DNA of 34,009 nt, from contig JAAFIC010000029.1 in assembly GCA_013298565.1 (NCBI GenBank), positions 1 through 34,009 on the forward strand. Reading direction: 5' to 3'. Below, in pieces: positions 24,331 to 32,533 of this stretch. The DNA comes from Alphaproteobacteria bacterium (GTDB taxonomy: Bacteria > Pseudomonadota > Alphaproteobacteria > Elsterales > Elsteraceae). The notes beneath the pieces were generated by a model that did not search any database, was not told where the DNA came from, and worked only from the letters and a program-made list of their open reading frames with translations. Within the stretch, counting starts at the first letter, position 1; each line of letters begins with the position of its first letter. Position numbers and translations under genes: made by a program.

Positions 24331-24355
24331 TGGTGGCGTTTGCGCCATAATCCCG
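24331..24355 (-). repeat. Right terminal inverted repeat of the transposon
   Basis: On the minus strand the sequence begins CGGG and then ATTATGGCGCAAACGCCACC, matching the left end at 24 of 25 bases. The single difference is the fourth base (G here, T on the left). Confidence 0.93.
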
Positions 24356-24363
24356 GTCTTACG
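24356..24363. repeat. Target-site duplication, right copy (GTCTTACG)
   Basis: Identical to 19670-19677 and in direct orientation, immediately outside the right inverted repeat. Confidence 0.9.
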
Positions 24364-24373
24364 AACTGATGTG

Positions 24374-24414
24374 ATGAAAAGAAATAGGATTCTCAAGGGG
24401 CGATGCCCCTTGAG
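24374..24414 (-). terminator. Hairpin repeat acting as terminator for purF-SDR
   Basis: In leftward RNA CTCAAGGGGC and GCCCCTTGAG pair over 10 bp with a 3-nt loop and are followed by AATCCTATTTCTTTTC. It lies 54 nt after the SDR stop codon. Seventeen of 21 bases, from GCCCC onward, match the hairpin unit at 19640-19660 read on the opposite strand, so both belong to one repeat family. Confidence 0.65.
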
Positions 24415-24467
24415 TGGGGTGCACCTGCGCGTTTGACGCGCAAAGCGCATCGGAGGCCAAGCCCCTG

Positions 24468-25199
24468 CTAGTGCAGCCGTAAGACCGTTCCGTTCTTGTC
24501 GCACTCCGCCGTCGCTAGATCGAGATACAGCGGCGCGATGTCGTCGGGCGGGGGGAACCCGCTGGCATCTTCCCCCGGAAATCCTTCGGCGCGCAGGCGG
24601 GTCGCTACGGTACCGGGATCGACGCAGTTGACGCGCAGTTTCGTTTTGGCGTTTTCCACCGCGTAGGTTTGCATCAGGCTGAGCAAGGCGGCTTTGCTGG
24701 CGGCATAGGGGCCAGTGAAATGCTCAGGGATCGCTGTGCCGGGGCCGCCAACGGTGGCGATGATGCGGCCCGCAGCGGAAGCGCGTAACAGCGGGTCGCA
24801 CGCGCGGATTAAGCGCCAGGGGGCCGCGAGGTTCACCGCCATCACCTTCTCGAAAATCTTCGGCGTCTGGTGGCCGACGGGGGAGAAACCACCGAGCATC
24901 CCTGCGTTCAGCACCAGGACATCGAGCCGCCCGAAGCGCTCGGCCAAGGCGTAGCCCAATTGCTCGATCTTTGCGCCATCGGCAAGATCGAGCGGCAGGA
25001 GGGTTGCCCCTGGGTGGCCGATAGCGCGGATAGCATCATCGACCTCTTCCAGCGCTCCAACAGAGCGGGAGACGAGAACCACTTGCGCGCCCTCGGCGGC
25101 AAACAGCTTGGCGACCGCCGCCCCAATACCGCGCGATGCGCCCGTGATGAGCGCGATGCGCCCCTCCAGCTTTCCTTGGGCTAGTTTTCCGTTACTCAT
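24468..25199 (-). CDS. SDR-family oxidoreductase lacking the usual catalytic Ser
   Basis: Rossmann-fold NAD(P)-dependent short-chain dehydrogenase. TGASRGIG at 19-26 is the cofactor glycine motif, VLNAG at 96-100 the structural NNAG box, and N123 in AVNLAAP the tetrad Asn. Y165 and K169 in GPYAASKAALL are the active-site pair. The Ser normally 13 residues before Tyr is replaced by Gly (G152, in ATVGGPGTAIPEHFTGPY), so the hydride-transfer site looks incomplete. Length 243 residues. The ATG follows the purF stop after one base (TAA-C-ATG), so it is translated with purF. Its substrate is unknown. Confidence 0.9.
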   Translation of the reverse strand: MSNGKLAQGKLEGRIALITGASRGIGAAVAKLFAAEGAQVVLVSRSVGALEEVDDAIRAIGHPGATLLPLDLADGAKIEQLGYALAERFGRLDVLVLNAGMLGGFSPVGHQTPKIFEKVMAVNLAAPWRLIRACDPLLRASAAGRIIATVGGPGTAIPEHFTGPYAASKAALLSLMQTYAVENAKTKLRVNCVDPGTVATRLRAEGFPGEDASGFPPPDDIAPLYLDLATAECDKNGTVLRLH

Positions 25200-25200
25200 G

Positions 25201-26652
25201 TTATTCCGCCAGCACGCTTACGCGGTTGTCGCTGGTGCCGTCGGTAAAGTCGGTCAGCGGGATGGGGTAGTCGCCCGTAAAGCAGGCGTCGCAGAAGCCG
25301 GGATTATCCTTCACGCGGCCTTCGGTACGGCCCATGGCGCGGTATAACCCGTCGATGGAGACGAATGCGAGGCTATCGGCCCCGATGAACTTGGTCATTG
25401 CCTCCAAATCCATCTGGCTTGCAAGCAGCTTATCGCGCCGGGGAGTATCGACCCCATAGAAACAACTATAAGTCGTTGGCGGCGACGCGACGCGCATATG
25501 CACTTCCGTTGCCCCGGCGGCGCGGACCATTTCCACGATTTTGGTAGAGGTAGTGCCGCGCACGATGCTGTCATCGACCAGAATAACGCGCTTGCCTTTA
25601 ATATGGGCACGGTTGGCGTTGTGCTTCAGCTTTACGCCCAAGTGGCGGATTTGGTCCGTCGGCTCGATGAACGTGCGGCCTACATAGTGATTGCGGATAA
25701 TGCCAAGCTCGAACGGAATTCCCGCCTCAGTGGCATAGCCAAGGGCGGCAGGTACGCCCGAATCCGGCACGGGAATGATGACATCGGCATCCACCCCGGT
25801 TTCGCGGGCGAGTTCGGCACCGATGCGCTTGCGGGCGTTATAAACGCTCTCGCCTTCCACAATGCTATCGGGGCGGGCGAAGTAGATATGCTCGAAAATG
25901 CAAAAGCGGCGGCTGGCTTTGGGAAAGGGGTGGCGGCTGGTTAGCCCATCACGGGTGATAATCACCATTTCGCCGGGTTCAACATCGCGGATAAAATCGG
26001 CCCCCAGAATATCGAGCGCGCAGGTTTCAGACGCCATGACATAGGCATCGCCCAAGCGGCCCAACACAAGCGGGCGCACGCCGTTGGGGTCGCGCACGCC
26101 GATAATGCCGTCGTCCATCAACCCGACGAAGGAATAAGCGCCGGAAATCTGCCGCAGCGCATCGGTCAAACGGTCCACCACGGCGGTGGCGAGCGCGGTG
26201 GCGATGAGATGGACCACGACTTCGGTATCGGTGGTTGATTGAAACAGCGACCCGCGCTCCACAAGGCGGCGGCGTAGGGCTTGATTGTTGGTAAGATTGC
26301 CATTGTGGGCAATAGCGAAGCCGCCAATAGCAAGATCGGCGAACAGCGGCTGTACGTTTCGCAACAGCGTGTCGCCCGTCGTGGCATAGCGCGTGTGGCC
26401 AATGGCGGCATGGCCCTTTAGGCGGTTTATCACATCCGGCTGGGCGAAGGTTTCGCCGACATGGCCCAAGGCACGGTGCGCGTTGAACTGTTTGCCGTCA
26501 AAACAAACGATCCCCGCCGCTTCCTGGCCGCGATGCTGAAGCGCGTGCAGGCCAAGGGCGGTATGGGCGGCGCTATCGGGCGTGCCATAGATGGCGAACA
26601 CCCCGCATTCCTCCCGCAGCTTATCGTCGTCAAACGGATGCGTGGTGAACAT
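25201..26652 (-). CDS. purF: Amidophosphoribosyltransferase
   Basis: First committed step of purine synthesis: PRPP plus glutamine to phosphoribosylamine. After a 15-residue propeptide the nucleophile C16 appears in EECGVFAIYG, followed by the glutaminase motifs QHRGQEAAGIV and GHTRYATTGDT. The phosphoribosyl-binding loop VILVDDSIVRGTTS is intact. Cysteines in RRFCIFEHIYFARPDS, YSCFYGVDTP and FCDACFTGDYP are the four ligands of the [4Fe-4S] cluster of the Bacillus-type enzyme, so it should be oxygen-sensitive. Start ATG 26652 (AGGGG 10 nt upstream); 483 residues. The gene lies 72 bp downstream of cvpA, and its stop nearly overlaps the SDR start. Confidence 0.97.
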   Translation of the reverse strand: MFTTHPFDDDKLREECGVFAIYGTPDSAAHTALGLHALQHRGQEAAGIVCFDGKQFNAHRALGHVGETFAQPDVINRLKGHAAIGHTRYATTGDTLLRNVQPLFADLAIGGFAIAHNGNLTNNQALRRRLVERGSLFQSTTDTEVVVHLIATALATAVVDRLTDALRQISGAYSFVGLMDDGIIGVRDPNGVRPLVLGRLGDAYVMASETCALDILGADFIRDVEPGEMVIITRDGLTSRHPFPKASRRFCIFEHIYFARPDSIVEGESVYNARKRIGAELARETGVDADVIIPVPDSGVPAALGYATEAGIPFELGIIRNHYVGRTFIEPTDQIRHLGVKLKHNANRAHIKGKRVILVDDSIVRGTTSTKIVEMVRAAGATEVHMRVASPPTTYSCFYGVDTPRRDKLLASQMDLEAMTKFIGADSLAFVSIDGLYRAMGRTEGRVKDNPGFCDACFTGDYPIPLTDFTDGTSDNRVSVLAE

Positions 26653-26724
26653 GCGGGCAATCCCCTTCAAAAAAACATAGGCTAAACCCGACCGTCTGGG
26701 GTGGGCCAAACACAAGGCGCCTCT

Positions 26725-27594
26725 TTACTGCTTATTTTTGATGAATGCATCAAGCGAGTTACGTTGCTGCTCGTCATAGCCGCCTCCTGCTTTTGCCGGG
26801 GCTGCTGCTGGGGCTGGTTTTCCACCAGAGTTTGTAGCGGGTGCGGCAGCGGGCGCCGTAGCGGGCTGTTGTGCCGGAGTAGCGGGCTGCGCGGGAACGA
26901 CGCCAGTTTTTGCGGCAGGCGGTGCGCCAATCGCGGGTGGAACAGCGGGGGCGGGCGCGGTTTGAGCCGGAGCGCTGGGCGGGGTAGGTTGCGGTGCCAC
27001 CGGACCCGCAGGCGGTGCTGTGAGGGTTTGCAGGTTCTTTTGAATTTCCAGCAAGGCTTCACCCTGGCGGCGTTTTTCCTCAATTTCGCGCGCGGCCTGC
27101 TCGCTCGCATCACGCGGCACGAAGACGGATACAATGTCGGCCCCGCGTAGGATAAGCGGGTAGGTTTTCGCCTTCGCCAGCCACTCCGGCGGCGGCGCAT
27201 TTTTGTTCATCAGTTGCGCGCTGAGGAAATAGGCGACCGCGATCAGCAACCCGCCGCGCGCCAGACCAAAGACGAAGCCTAAAGACCGATCCAGCGCATT
27301 CAGGCTGGTATCCTTAATCATATTGGCAATCGCGCCGCTGACGATGGAGAGGACAATCAGCGCGATGAGGAAGATAACCACCCAAGAGCCGTATTTGGCG
27401 ATCACCTCCATGCCGATCAGGTCCATCGCAAGGCCCATCGTGAGGGGCTGCACCTGCATAGCAATGAAGGCCGCGCCAATCCAGGCGGCAATGCCCAAGG
27501 CTTCCCGCACGAAGCCGCGCAGGAAGGCGAGCACACCCGAAATCAGCACCACGATCACGACCGCGATGTCGGTCATATGAAAGCCGCCGTCCAT
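26725..27594 (-). CDS. cvpA: CvpA-family membrane protein with Pro/Ala-rich tail
   Basis: Inner-membrane protein required for colicin V export in E. coli and linked to purine regulation by its purF neighbour. Four membrane segments (residues about 8-30, 40-60, 70-90, 110-130) carry the CvpA signatures FLRGFVREALGIAAWIGAAF and NALDRSLGFVFGLARGGLLI. From about residue 150 a charged helix (EQAAREIEEKRRQGEALLEI) leads into a 90-residue Pro/Ala-rich tail ending in YDEQQRNSLDAFIKNKQ. Total 289 residues, against 160-180 for many CvpA proteins. GAGAGGA 5 nt before ATG 27594 fixes the start, six residues before the more usual MTDIA. Confidence 0.88.
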   Translation of the reverse strand: MDGGFHMTDIAVVIVVLISGVLAFLRGFVREALGIAAWIGAAFIAMQVQPLTMGLAMDLIGMEVIAKYGSWVVIFLIALIVLSIVSGAIANMIKDTSLNALDRSLGFVFGLARGGLLIAVAYFLSAQLMNKNAPPPEWLAKAKTYPLILRGADIVSVFVPRDASEQAAREIEEKRRQGEALLEIQKNLQTLTAPPAGPVAPQPTPPSAPAQTAPAPAVPPAIGAPPAAKTGVVPAQPATPAQQPATAPAAAPATNSGGKPAPAAAPAKAGGGYDEQQRNSLDAFIKNKQ

Positions 27595-27659
27595 TTTATT
27601 CCTCTCGGTCCCCGTTTTGGTCCCGTGTTCACGCGCTAAACTTAGCAAACTCACTAAAC

Positions 27660-29072
27660 TTATTCAGGCAGCTTGCGCCGCCAGCTACTCTCGTCCGGTG
27701 GGGTGAGCCGTTCGACAAGATCGGCCAGCCGATCCACTTCCGTCAACTCCAACCCTAGGCCGCCACTGGTCGCCCCCGTCCGCCGCGCCGGGATCAAAGC
27801 CCGTCCAAAGCCCAAGCGCAAGGCTTCCTTCAGCCGCGCATCGGTTTGGCCGACCTGCCGAACCTCCCCGCCAAGGCCAACTTCGCCGAACACAACCATA
27901 TCAGATGGCACAGGTTCCCCGGAATAGGCGGAAACCAGGGCGGCTGCAACCGCAAGATCCGCCGCAGGCTCCGAAATCCGCAAACCGCCCGCCACATTCA
28001 AATACACATCTTGCGCGCCGATAGACAGGCCGCAGCGCGCATCGAGTACCGCCATCACCATCGCCAGCCGCCCGCTATCCCACCCAACCACCGCGCGGCG
28101 GGGGGTGCCGAAGCTGGTAGGGGCAACGAGGGCCTGAATTTCCACCAGCACGGGGCGGGTGCCCTCCATTCCAGCAAACACCGCCGCGCCCGACACATCG
28201 TCCCGCCGTTCGGCGAGAAACAGGGCGGAGGGGTTTGGCACTTCTTTTAAGCCCTTATCGGTCATCTCGAACACGCCGATTTCATCGGTCGGCCCAAAAC
28301 GGTTTTTAACGGCGCGTAAAATGCGGAACTGATGACCGCGCTCGCCTTCAAAATACAGCACCGTATCGACCATATGTTCTAGCACGCGCGGCCCGGCAAT
28401 CGCGCCTTCCTTGGTCACATGGCCAACGAGGATAAGAGCGAAACCGCGCTTTTTTGCGGCACGGATCAGTTCCTGCGCGCAAGCGCGCACTTGCCCGACC
28501 GTGCCGGGGGCGCTGTCGAGCGCATCCAGATACATGGTTTGGATCGAATCGATCACCACAATGTCGGGCGGATTCTCCCCCTCCAGCGCTGGCAGAATAT
28601 CGCGCAGGGCGGTGGCCGAGGCCAGGGCAACGGGAGCGGAGGCAATGCCAAGGCGGGCTGCCCGCAGGCGCACCTGATCGACCGCTTCTTCCCCGGAGAT
28701 ATAAGCGCAGCGGCTGCCGGTTTCGGCGAGGCGGGCGACCACTTGCGTCAGCAGCGTTGATTTCCCAATCCCCGGATCGCCGCCAATAAGAATGGCCGAG
28801 CCGGGCACGATACCGCCGCCCGTCACGCGGTCCAACTCATCAATGCCGGACGGGCGGCGCGGTGCGGGGGTGGATAGGCCGCCGAGATCGACGAAGGTAA
28901 GCCCGGAGCTACGGGACCGCTGCACCGCCGGGGCCTTCTTACCGCCGACCGACGGCGGGGCCGCCTCTTCGACCAAGGTATTCCACTCACCGCAGGCCGT
29001 GCATTGGCCCTGCCATTTTGCGTAGAACGCCCCGCAGGCTTGGCAAACAAACTGGCTCGTGCCTCGGGCCAT
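27660..29072 (-). CDS. radA: DNA repair and branch-migration protein RadA
   Basis: RecA-like motor that processes recombination intermediates. Domains in order: zinc ribbon FVCQACGAFYAKWQGQCTAC (two CxxC), RecA-like core with Walker A GGDPGIGKSTLLTQ and Walker B IVVIDSIQTMY, the RadA-specific KNRFG motif in AVKNRFGPTDEIGVFEM, and a C-terminal Lon-like domain ending in the FGRALIPARR region. Length 470 residues, close to the family norm of 450-470. Its ATG overlaps the TAA of the mlaF gene by one base (TAATG), so the two are coupled. It is followed by cvpA with a 65-bp gap. Confidence 0.97.
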   Translation of the reverse strand: MARGTSQFVCQACGAFYAKWQGQCTACGEWNTLVEEAAPPSVGGKKAPAVQRSRSSGLTFVDLGGLSTPAPRRPSGIDELDRVTGGGIVPGSAILIGGDPGIGKSTLLTQVVARLAETGSRCAYISGEEAVDQVRLRAARLGIASAPVALASATALRDILPALEGENPPDIVVIDSIQTMYLDALDSAPGTVGQVRACAQELIRAAKKRGFALILVGHVTKEGAIAGPRVLEHMVDTVLYFEGERGHQFRILRAVKNRFGPTDEIGVFEMTDKGLKEVPNPSALFLAERRDDVSGAAVFAGMEGTRPVLVEIQALVAPTSFGTPRRAVVGWDSGRLAMVMAVLDARCGLSIGAQDVYLNVAGGLRISEPAADLAVAAALVSAYSGEPVPSDMVVFGEVGLGGEVRQVGQTDARLKEALRLGFGRALIPARRTGATSGGLGLELTEVDRLADLVERLTPPDESSWRRKLPE

Positions 29073-29857
29073 TAAGCGCTCCGAACCTGAAGGGCAATCG
29101 GCCCCTGGGTTCGCCCGTGAATGAACTGATTAATGTAAGGGTTGCCGGAGGTATCGAGATCGGCAATCGGCCCCGACCAGATGAACTTGCCCTCGTAGAT
29201 CATCGCCACTTGATCGGCGATATGGCGCACGCTGGTCATATCATGAGTGATGGTGACTGCCGTCGCGCCAAGATCGGCGACGCATTGGCGGATAAGATCG
29301 TTAATCACGCCCGCCATAATCGGATCAAGCCCGGTCGTGGGTTCATCGAAGAACAATATCTCAGGTTCGCGGGCAATGGCGCGGGCAAGGCCAACACGTT
29401 TTTGCATTCCGCCAGAAAGCTCTGCCGGAAACAGGTCTGCCACATCGGGGCCAAGACCAACTTGGCCGAGCTTGGTGATGGCGATGGGTTTTGCGTCCCG
29501 CGCGCTCATCCGGTCGCCCTGCATTAGCCCGAAGGCAACATTTTCCCACACGCGCAGACTGTCGAATAAAGCGCCCCCCTGGAACAACATGCCAATTTTC
29601 TGACGAATATCGCGGCGCGATTGTGCGCCTTCTGCAAGAATATTCACTCCGTCGATCTCGATAGTGCCGGAATCGGGCTGAATAAGCCCCAGAATGCACT
29701 TGAGCAGCACCGATTTCCCCGTGCCTGAGCCGCCGATGATGACCGTGCTCTGGCCTTTGGGGATCAGCAAATCCGCCCCGCACAGTACCTGCTTGCGACC
29801 AAAGCTCTTGGTGACGTTGCGAACGGCGATTTTAGAGGGAGTCTGATCGGCGCTCAT
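29072..29857 (-). CDS. mlaF: Mla-type phospholipid ABC transporter ATP-binding protein
   Basis: Cytoplasmic ATPase of an MCE/Mla transporter that maintains outer-membrane lipid asymmetry. Walker A IIGGSGTGKSVLLKCILG, Q-loop MLFQGGALFDSLRVWENV (the GALFDSL form is typical of MCE systems), signature LSGGMQKRVGLARAIA, Walker B EILFFDEPTTGLDP and switch His in THDMTS are present. 261 residues. Four bases overlap mlaE upstream (start and stop interlock) and one base overlaps radA downstream. The MlaD, MlaC and MlaB partners are not in the window, so they lie elsewhere. Confidence 0.92.
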   Translation of the reverse strand: MSADQTPSKIAVRNVTKSFGRKQVLCGADLLIPKGQSTVIIGGSGTGKSVLLKCILGLIQPDSGTIEIDGVNILAEGAQSRRDIRQKIGMLFQGGALFDSLRVWENVAFGLMQGDRMSARDAKPIAITKLGQVGLGPDVADLFPAELSGGMQKRVGLARAIAREPEILFFDEPTTGLDPIMAGVINDLIRQCVADLGATAVTITHDMTSVRHIADQVAMIYEGKFIWSGPIADLDTSGNPYINQFIHGRTQGPIALQVRSA

Positions 29858-30627
29858 TTTGCGAAAAACGCCTCCGTCAGTAAATAATCGAACACGAGAA
29901 TGAGGATGGAGGCCGATACCACGGCATTGGTCGTGGCCGCCCCCACGCCTTGCGCGCCGCGCCCAGAGTTGAAGCCGTGGTAGCAGCCCATCAAGGTTAC
30001 GGTGAAGCCGAACACGGCGGCTTTCACAAGGCCCGACAGAACATCATCCATACTCACGAAATTCATCGTGGCTTGCAGATAGGCCGCGCCGTTGAAGCCC
30101 AGCTTCTGTTCGCCAACCAACCAACCGCCCATTACGCCGATAACATTGCCAATTGCCACCAGCGGCGGCAGGGCTAAGGTTCCGGCGAGCAAACGGGGAG
30201 CGACGAGATATTTCATGGGGGGGGTGGAGAGGGTATCAAGCGCGTCGATTTGCTCGGTTACGCGCATCGTGGCAAGCTCCGCCGCCATGGCGGCCCCAAC
30301 ACGGCCCGCGACCATCAGCCCCGCCATCACCGGCCCCAACTCCCGCGTGATCGCCAGCACAACAAGATTGGCAATCGTGCTTTCCGCATTGAACTGCGAG
30401 AAGCCAGTATAGGCTTGCAGCGCGAGCACCATGCCGGTGAACAAGGTAGTGAGACCAACAACCGGCAACGAGAAATAGCCGATTTCCACGATTTGCCGAA
30501 CAAGCTGGCGTCCGTAGAACGGCGGGCGGACCCAGTGGCTCATGGCTTCGAGCGCGAACAGCGTCACGCGGCCCGACGTTGCGAACAGGGCGAGGACAAG
30601 TTGACCCAGGGGGCTTAACAACGGCAT
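29854..30627 (-). CDS. mlaE: Mla-type phospholipid ABC transporter permease
   Basis: 257-residue MlaE/YrbE-type permease with about five membrane segments. Recognisable blocks are FYGRQLVRQIVEIGYFSLPV (the coupling region), VLALQAYTGFSQFNAESTIA, the strongly conserved LGPVMAGLMVAGRVGAAMAA continuing ELATMRVTEQIDALDTL, and MGCYHGFNSGRGAQGVGAAT. These are the family's GR and E-x-x-A-L-x-V hallmarks. It starts 3 nt after the alr stop and shares four bases with mlaF. Confidence 0.94.
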   Translation of the reverse strand: MPLLSPLGQLVLALFATSGRVTLFALEAMSHWVRPPFYGRQLVRQIVEIGYFSLPVVGLTTLFTGMVLALQAYTGFSQFNAESTIANLVVLAITRELGPVMAGLMVAGRVGAAMAAELATMRVTEQIDALDTLSTPPMKYLVAPRLLAGTLALPPLVAIGNVIGVMGGWLVGEQKLGFNGAAYLQATMNFVSMDDVLSGLVKAAVFGFTVTLMGCYHGFNSGRGAQGVGAATTNAVVSASILILVFDYLLTEAFFAK

Positions 30628-30630
30628 AGG

Positions 30631-31698
30631 TTAGGGTCCATAACGGCGCACGGAGCGCCGTCCGATACTGGTAAGAATTTCATAGCCCAGCGTGCCGCCA
30701 TCGGTCCCCGCCTGATCAATATCGCGTTTCGCGCCCAAAATTTCTACATCGGCCCCCGATAATACCCCCGAAATGCCCGTGACATCCAGCGTCATCAAAT
30801 CCATCGACACGCGCCCGACGACGGGGACCGGTTGCCCGCCGAGATGAAAAATCGCGCCCTCGGTCACGCGCGGCACGCCGTCGGCATAGCCGTAAGCCAC
30901 TGTGGCTATTCGGCTTGGAGTAGCGGAAACCCAGCGCGCGCCATAACCGACCGGGCGGCCTGCCGGAATGTCACGAACCTGGAGAATGGGGGTGGTCAGC
31001 GTTACCACGGCTTCCATCGGGTTCGGTTGCCCTGGCGTGGGGTTGCCGCCGTAGAGGGCATAGCCCGGACGCAACAGATCGAAATGGGCATCAGCCCCCA
31101 GAAAAATCCCGGAAGAGGCGGCTAAACTGCCCGGTACTCCCGGAAGCTGGCGCAGGGCCGCCACGAACCGATCAATCTGCTGGCGGTTCAGCGGGTGGTC
31201 TGGGGCATCAGCACAGGCGAAATGGCTCATCAGCAGCCTGAACGGGCGGCGGCGCAGCGCGGGGAGCAGTGCCTCGAACTCGGCGGCCTCTAGTCCCAAG
31301 CGGCTCATGCCCGTGTCGATTTGCAGAATAGCCGGAACGTCGGCGGGCCAGTCTTCCAACTGTGCCGGGCTGTTGAGCACGGGGACTAGCGCATGTTCCG
31401 CAAACTCAGGCTGTTCGCCCGGCAATAGCCCGTTGAGCACGCCGATAAACGGGCGCTGATCCGGGAAGCGCGCGGTAAGACCCACCCTAAGCGTAATGGC
31501 TTCGGCGAGATGGGCAACGAAAAACTCAGTACAGCCCGCTGCCAACAATGCCGCAGCAACCTCAACCGCCCCTAAACCGTAGCCATCAGCCTTCACAACT
31601 GCCGCACACCGCCCATGCGCGGCTTGCGCTGCCAAAAACCGCCAGTTGTTCACCAGAGCGGCAAGATGGACCGTTAGAAGTGTCGCAGGGGTGGGCAT
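30631..31698 (-). CDS. alr: Alanine racemase
   Basis: PLP enzyme making D-alanine for peptidoglycan. K36 in CAAVVKADGYGLG is the cofactor lysine, the catalytic Tyr lies in PVGYGARWVS, and VGRVSMDLMTLDVT is the conserved C-terminal signature. The N terminus begins MPTPATLLTVHLAALVNNWR, the usual substrate-cap lead-in. Length 355 residues (typical 350-370). It lies 31 bp downstream of cheZ and heads the alr-mlaE-mlaF-radA run with 3 nt to the next gene. A divergent or separate promoter in the 31 bp was not seen, so it may be read with cheZ. Confidence 0.96.
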   Translation of the reverse strand: MPTPATLLTVHLAALVNNWRFLAAQAAHGRCAAVVKADGYGLGAVEVAAALLAAGCTEFFVAHLAEAITLRVGLTARFPDQRPFIGVLNGLLPGEQPEFAEHALVPVLNSPAQLEDWPADVPAILQIDTGMSRLGLEAAEFEALLPALRRRPFRLLMSHFACADAPDHPLNRQQIDRFVAALRQLPGVPGSLAASSGIFLGADAHFDLLRPGYALYGGNPTPGQPNPMEAVVTLTTPILQVRDIPAGRPVGYGARWVSATPSRIATVAYGYADGVPRVTEGAIFHLGGQPVPVVGRVSMDLMTLDVTGISGVLSGADVEILGAKRDIDQAGTDGGTLGYEILTSIGRRSVRRYGP

Positions 31699-31729
31699 GT
31701 GGGGGCCAATAGTCGGAGGGCGAAAAACT

Positions 31730-32392
31730 CTACCGGAAGAAATCGTCGATTTCGGTTTGGCTGACTGCCGCGCCGGGAAGTTGCGGGCCGTTCAGCAGAT
31801 CGGCGTCCTCGCCTGCTGCCGCGCGCTCTTCCTCCGCAGCACCTGCGGTCATTTGGCCGATTTCGCTCGCGCCCCAAATGCGTATCATGTTTTCGATGCG
31901 GGTTTCTATATAGGTTAGCATCCGTACGATCTTGCGAATACGCTGGCCGGTAATATCTTGAAAGTTGCATGATTCGTAAATCGTCACGACTTCGTTATTG
32001 ATCTCGTCAATTTTGCCGGCGCGGGCGATGGGATCTTCGATCTCGGCAAGAGAATTGGAGAGCGTGCTAATATTCTCCGCCGCTGTCATGATATTATTAG
32101 TAGCATCTTCGGTTTGTTTAACGACCGCATCTAACTCGAAGTTAGCTGATTGAAAATTGCCACCATCGGTTTGCACTGAAATCAGCGCAATTTCCCGCTT
32201 AGTATTCAGAATATGATTGGATAGATCTTCAAGCTCGCGTGCCAGATGTTTGGCCTCCTCGAACTTCTTATCGTTGATCGTCAACGCAGCAACTTTAAGC
32301 GTATCGCGAAATTCCGAAAAATCCCTGTGCAACCCTGTCCCGATCTGAAGCAGGGAGCGCAGGATGTCCTCGTTCGTAATCGTCCGGCTCAT
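31730..32392 (-). CDS. cheZ: Chemotaxis phosphatase CheZ
   Basis: Dephosphorylates CheY-P. The active-site helix reads ESCNFQDITGQRIRKIVRML; Q145 corresponds to E. coli Gln147, with Asp146 beside it as in the FQDxTGQ signature. Long four-helix-bundle helices precede it (NEDILRSLLQIGTGLHRDFS, AVVKQTEDATNNIMTAAENI). After an Ala/Glu-rich flexible linker the C terminus ends QTEIDDFFR, the amphipathic helix that tethers CheY-P. 220 residues. ATG 32392 is preceded by AGAGGCAGAGAG; the longer reading to 32440 is not needed. It stands alone beside alr, apart from a che cluster. Confidence 0.93.
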   Translation of the reverse strand: MSRTITNEDILRSLLQIGTGLHRDFSEFRDTLKVAALTINDKKFEEAKHLARELEDLSNHILNTKREIALISVQTDGGNFQSANFELDAVVKQTEDATNNIMTAAENISTLSNSLAEIEDPIARAGKIDEINNEVVTIYESCNFQDITGQRIRKIVRMLTYIETRIENMIRIWGASEIGQMTAGAAEEERAAAGEDADLLNGPQLPGAAVSQTEIDDFFR

Positions 32393-32446
32393 TCTCTCTG
32401 CCTCTATCGGCGTTCTGCCGCTGGATAATGCGCTGCACATCGCAGC

Positions 32447-32477
32447 CTGTTGAAATTTCCGTACATGGAATCAACAG
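32447..32477. repeat. Stem-loop upstream of cheZ
   Basis: Arms CTGTTGA and TCAACAG (7 bp) with inner TTCC and GGAA pairing, in the 141 bp between the GGDEF-EAL gene and cheZ. No T-run follows on the minus strand. It could end the upstream transcript or lie in the cheZ leader. Confidence 0.3.
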
Positions 32478-32533
32478 TGTTAATCATAAGCCAAGCCGCG
32501 CCAGGGCGCATCCCGATTATTACAAGGGTTACG

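Larger units (their letters stand above)
19678..24355 (+). mobile_element. IS1595-family transposon with passenger genes
   Basis: The 4,678-bp unit is bounded by 25-bp inverted repeats and an 8-bp direct duplication, and contains an IS1595-type transposase. Simple members of this family are about 1 kb; members with passenger genes are known. Here 80 percent of the unit is passenger DNA: a DUF6471 protein and a two-pass membrane protein on the left, and on the right a 50-aa membrane peptide, a 58-aa ORF, a 64-aa protein, a 206-aa KExxH protein and a 141-aa coiled-coil/winged-helix protein. The right half (22.4-23.9 kb) is more AT-rich than the chromosome. Ends, duplication and transposase frame are intact, so the insertion appears recent and possibly mobile. 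Confidence 0.9.
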
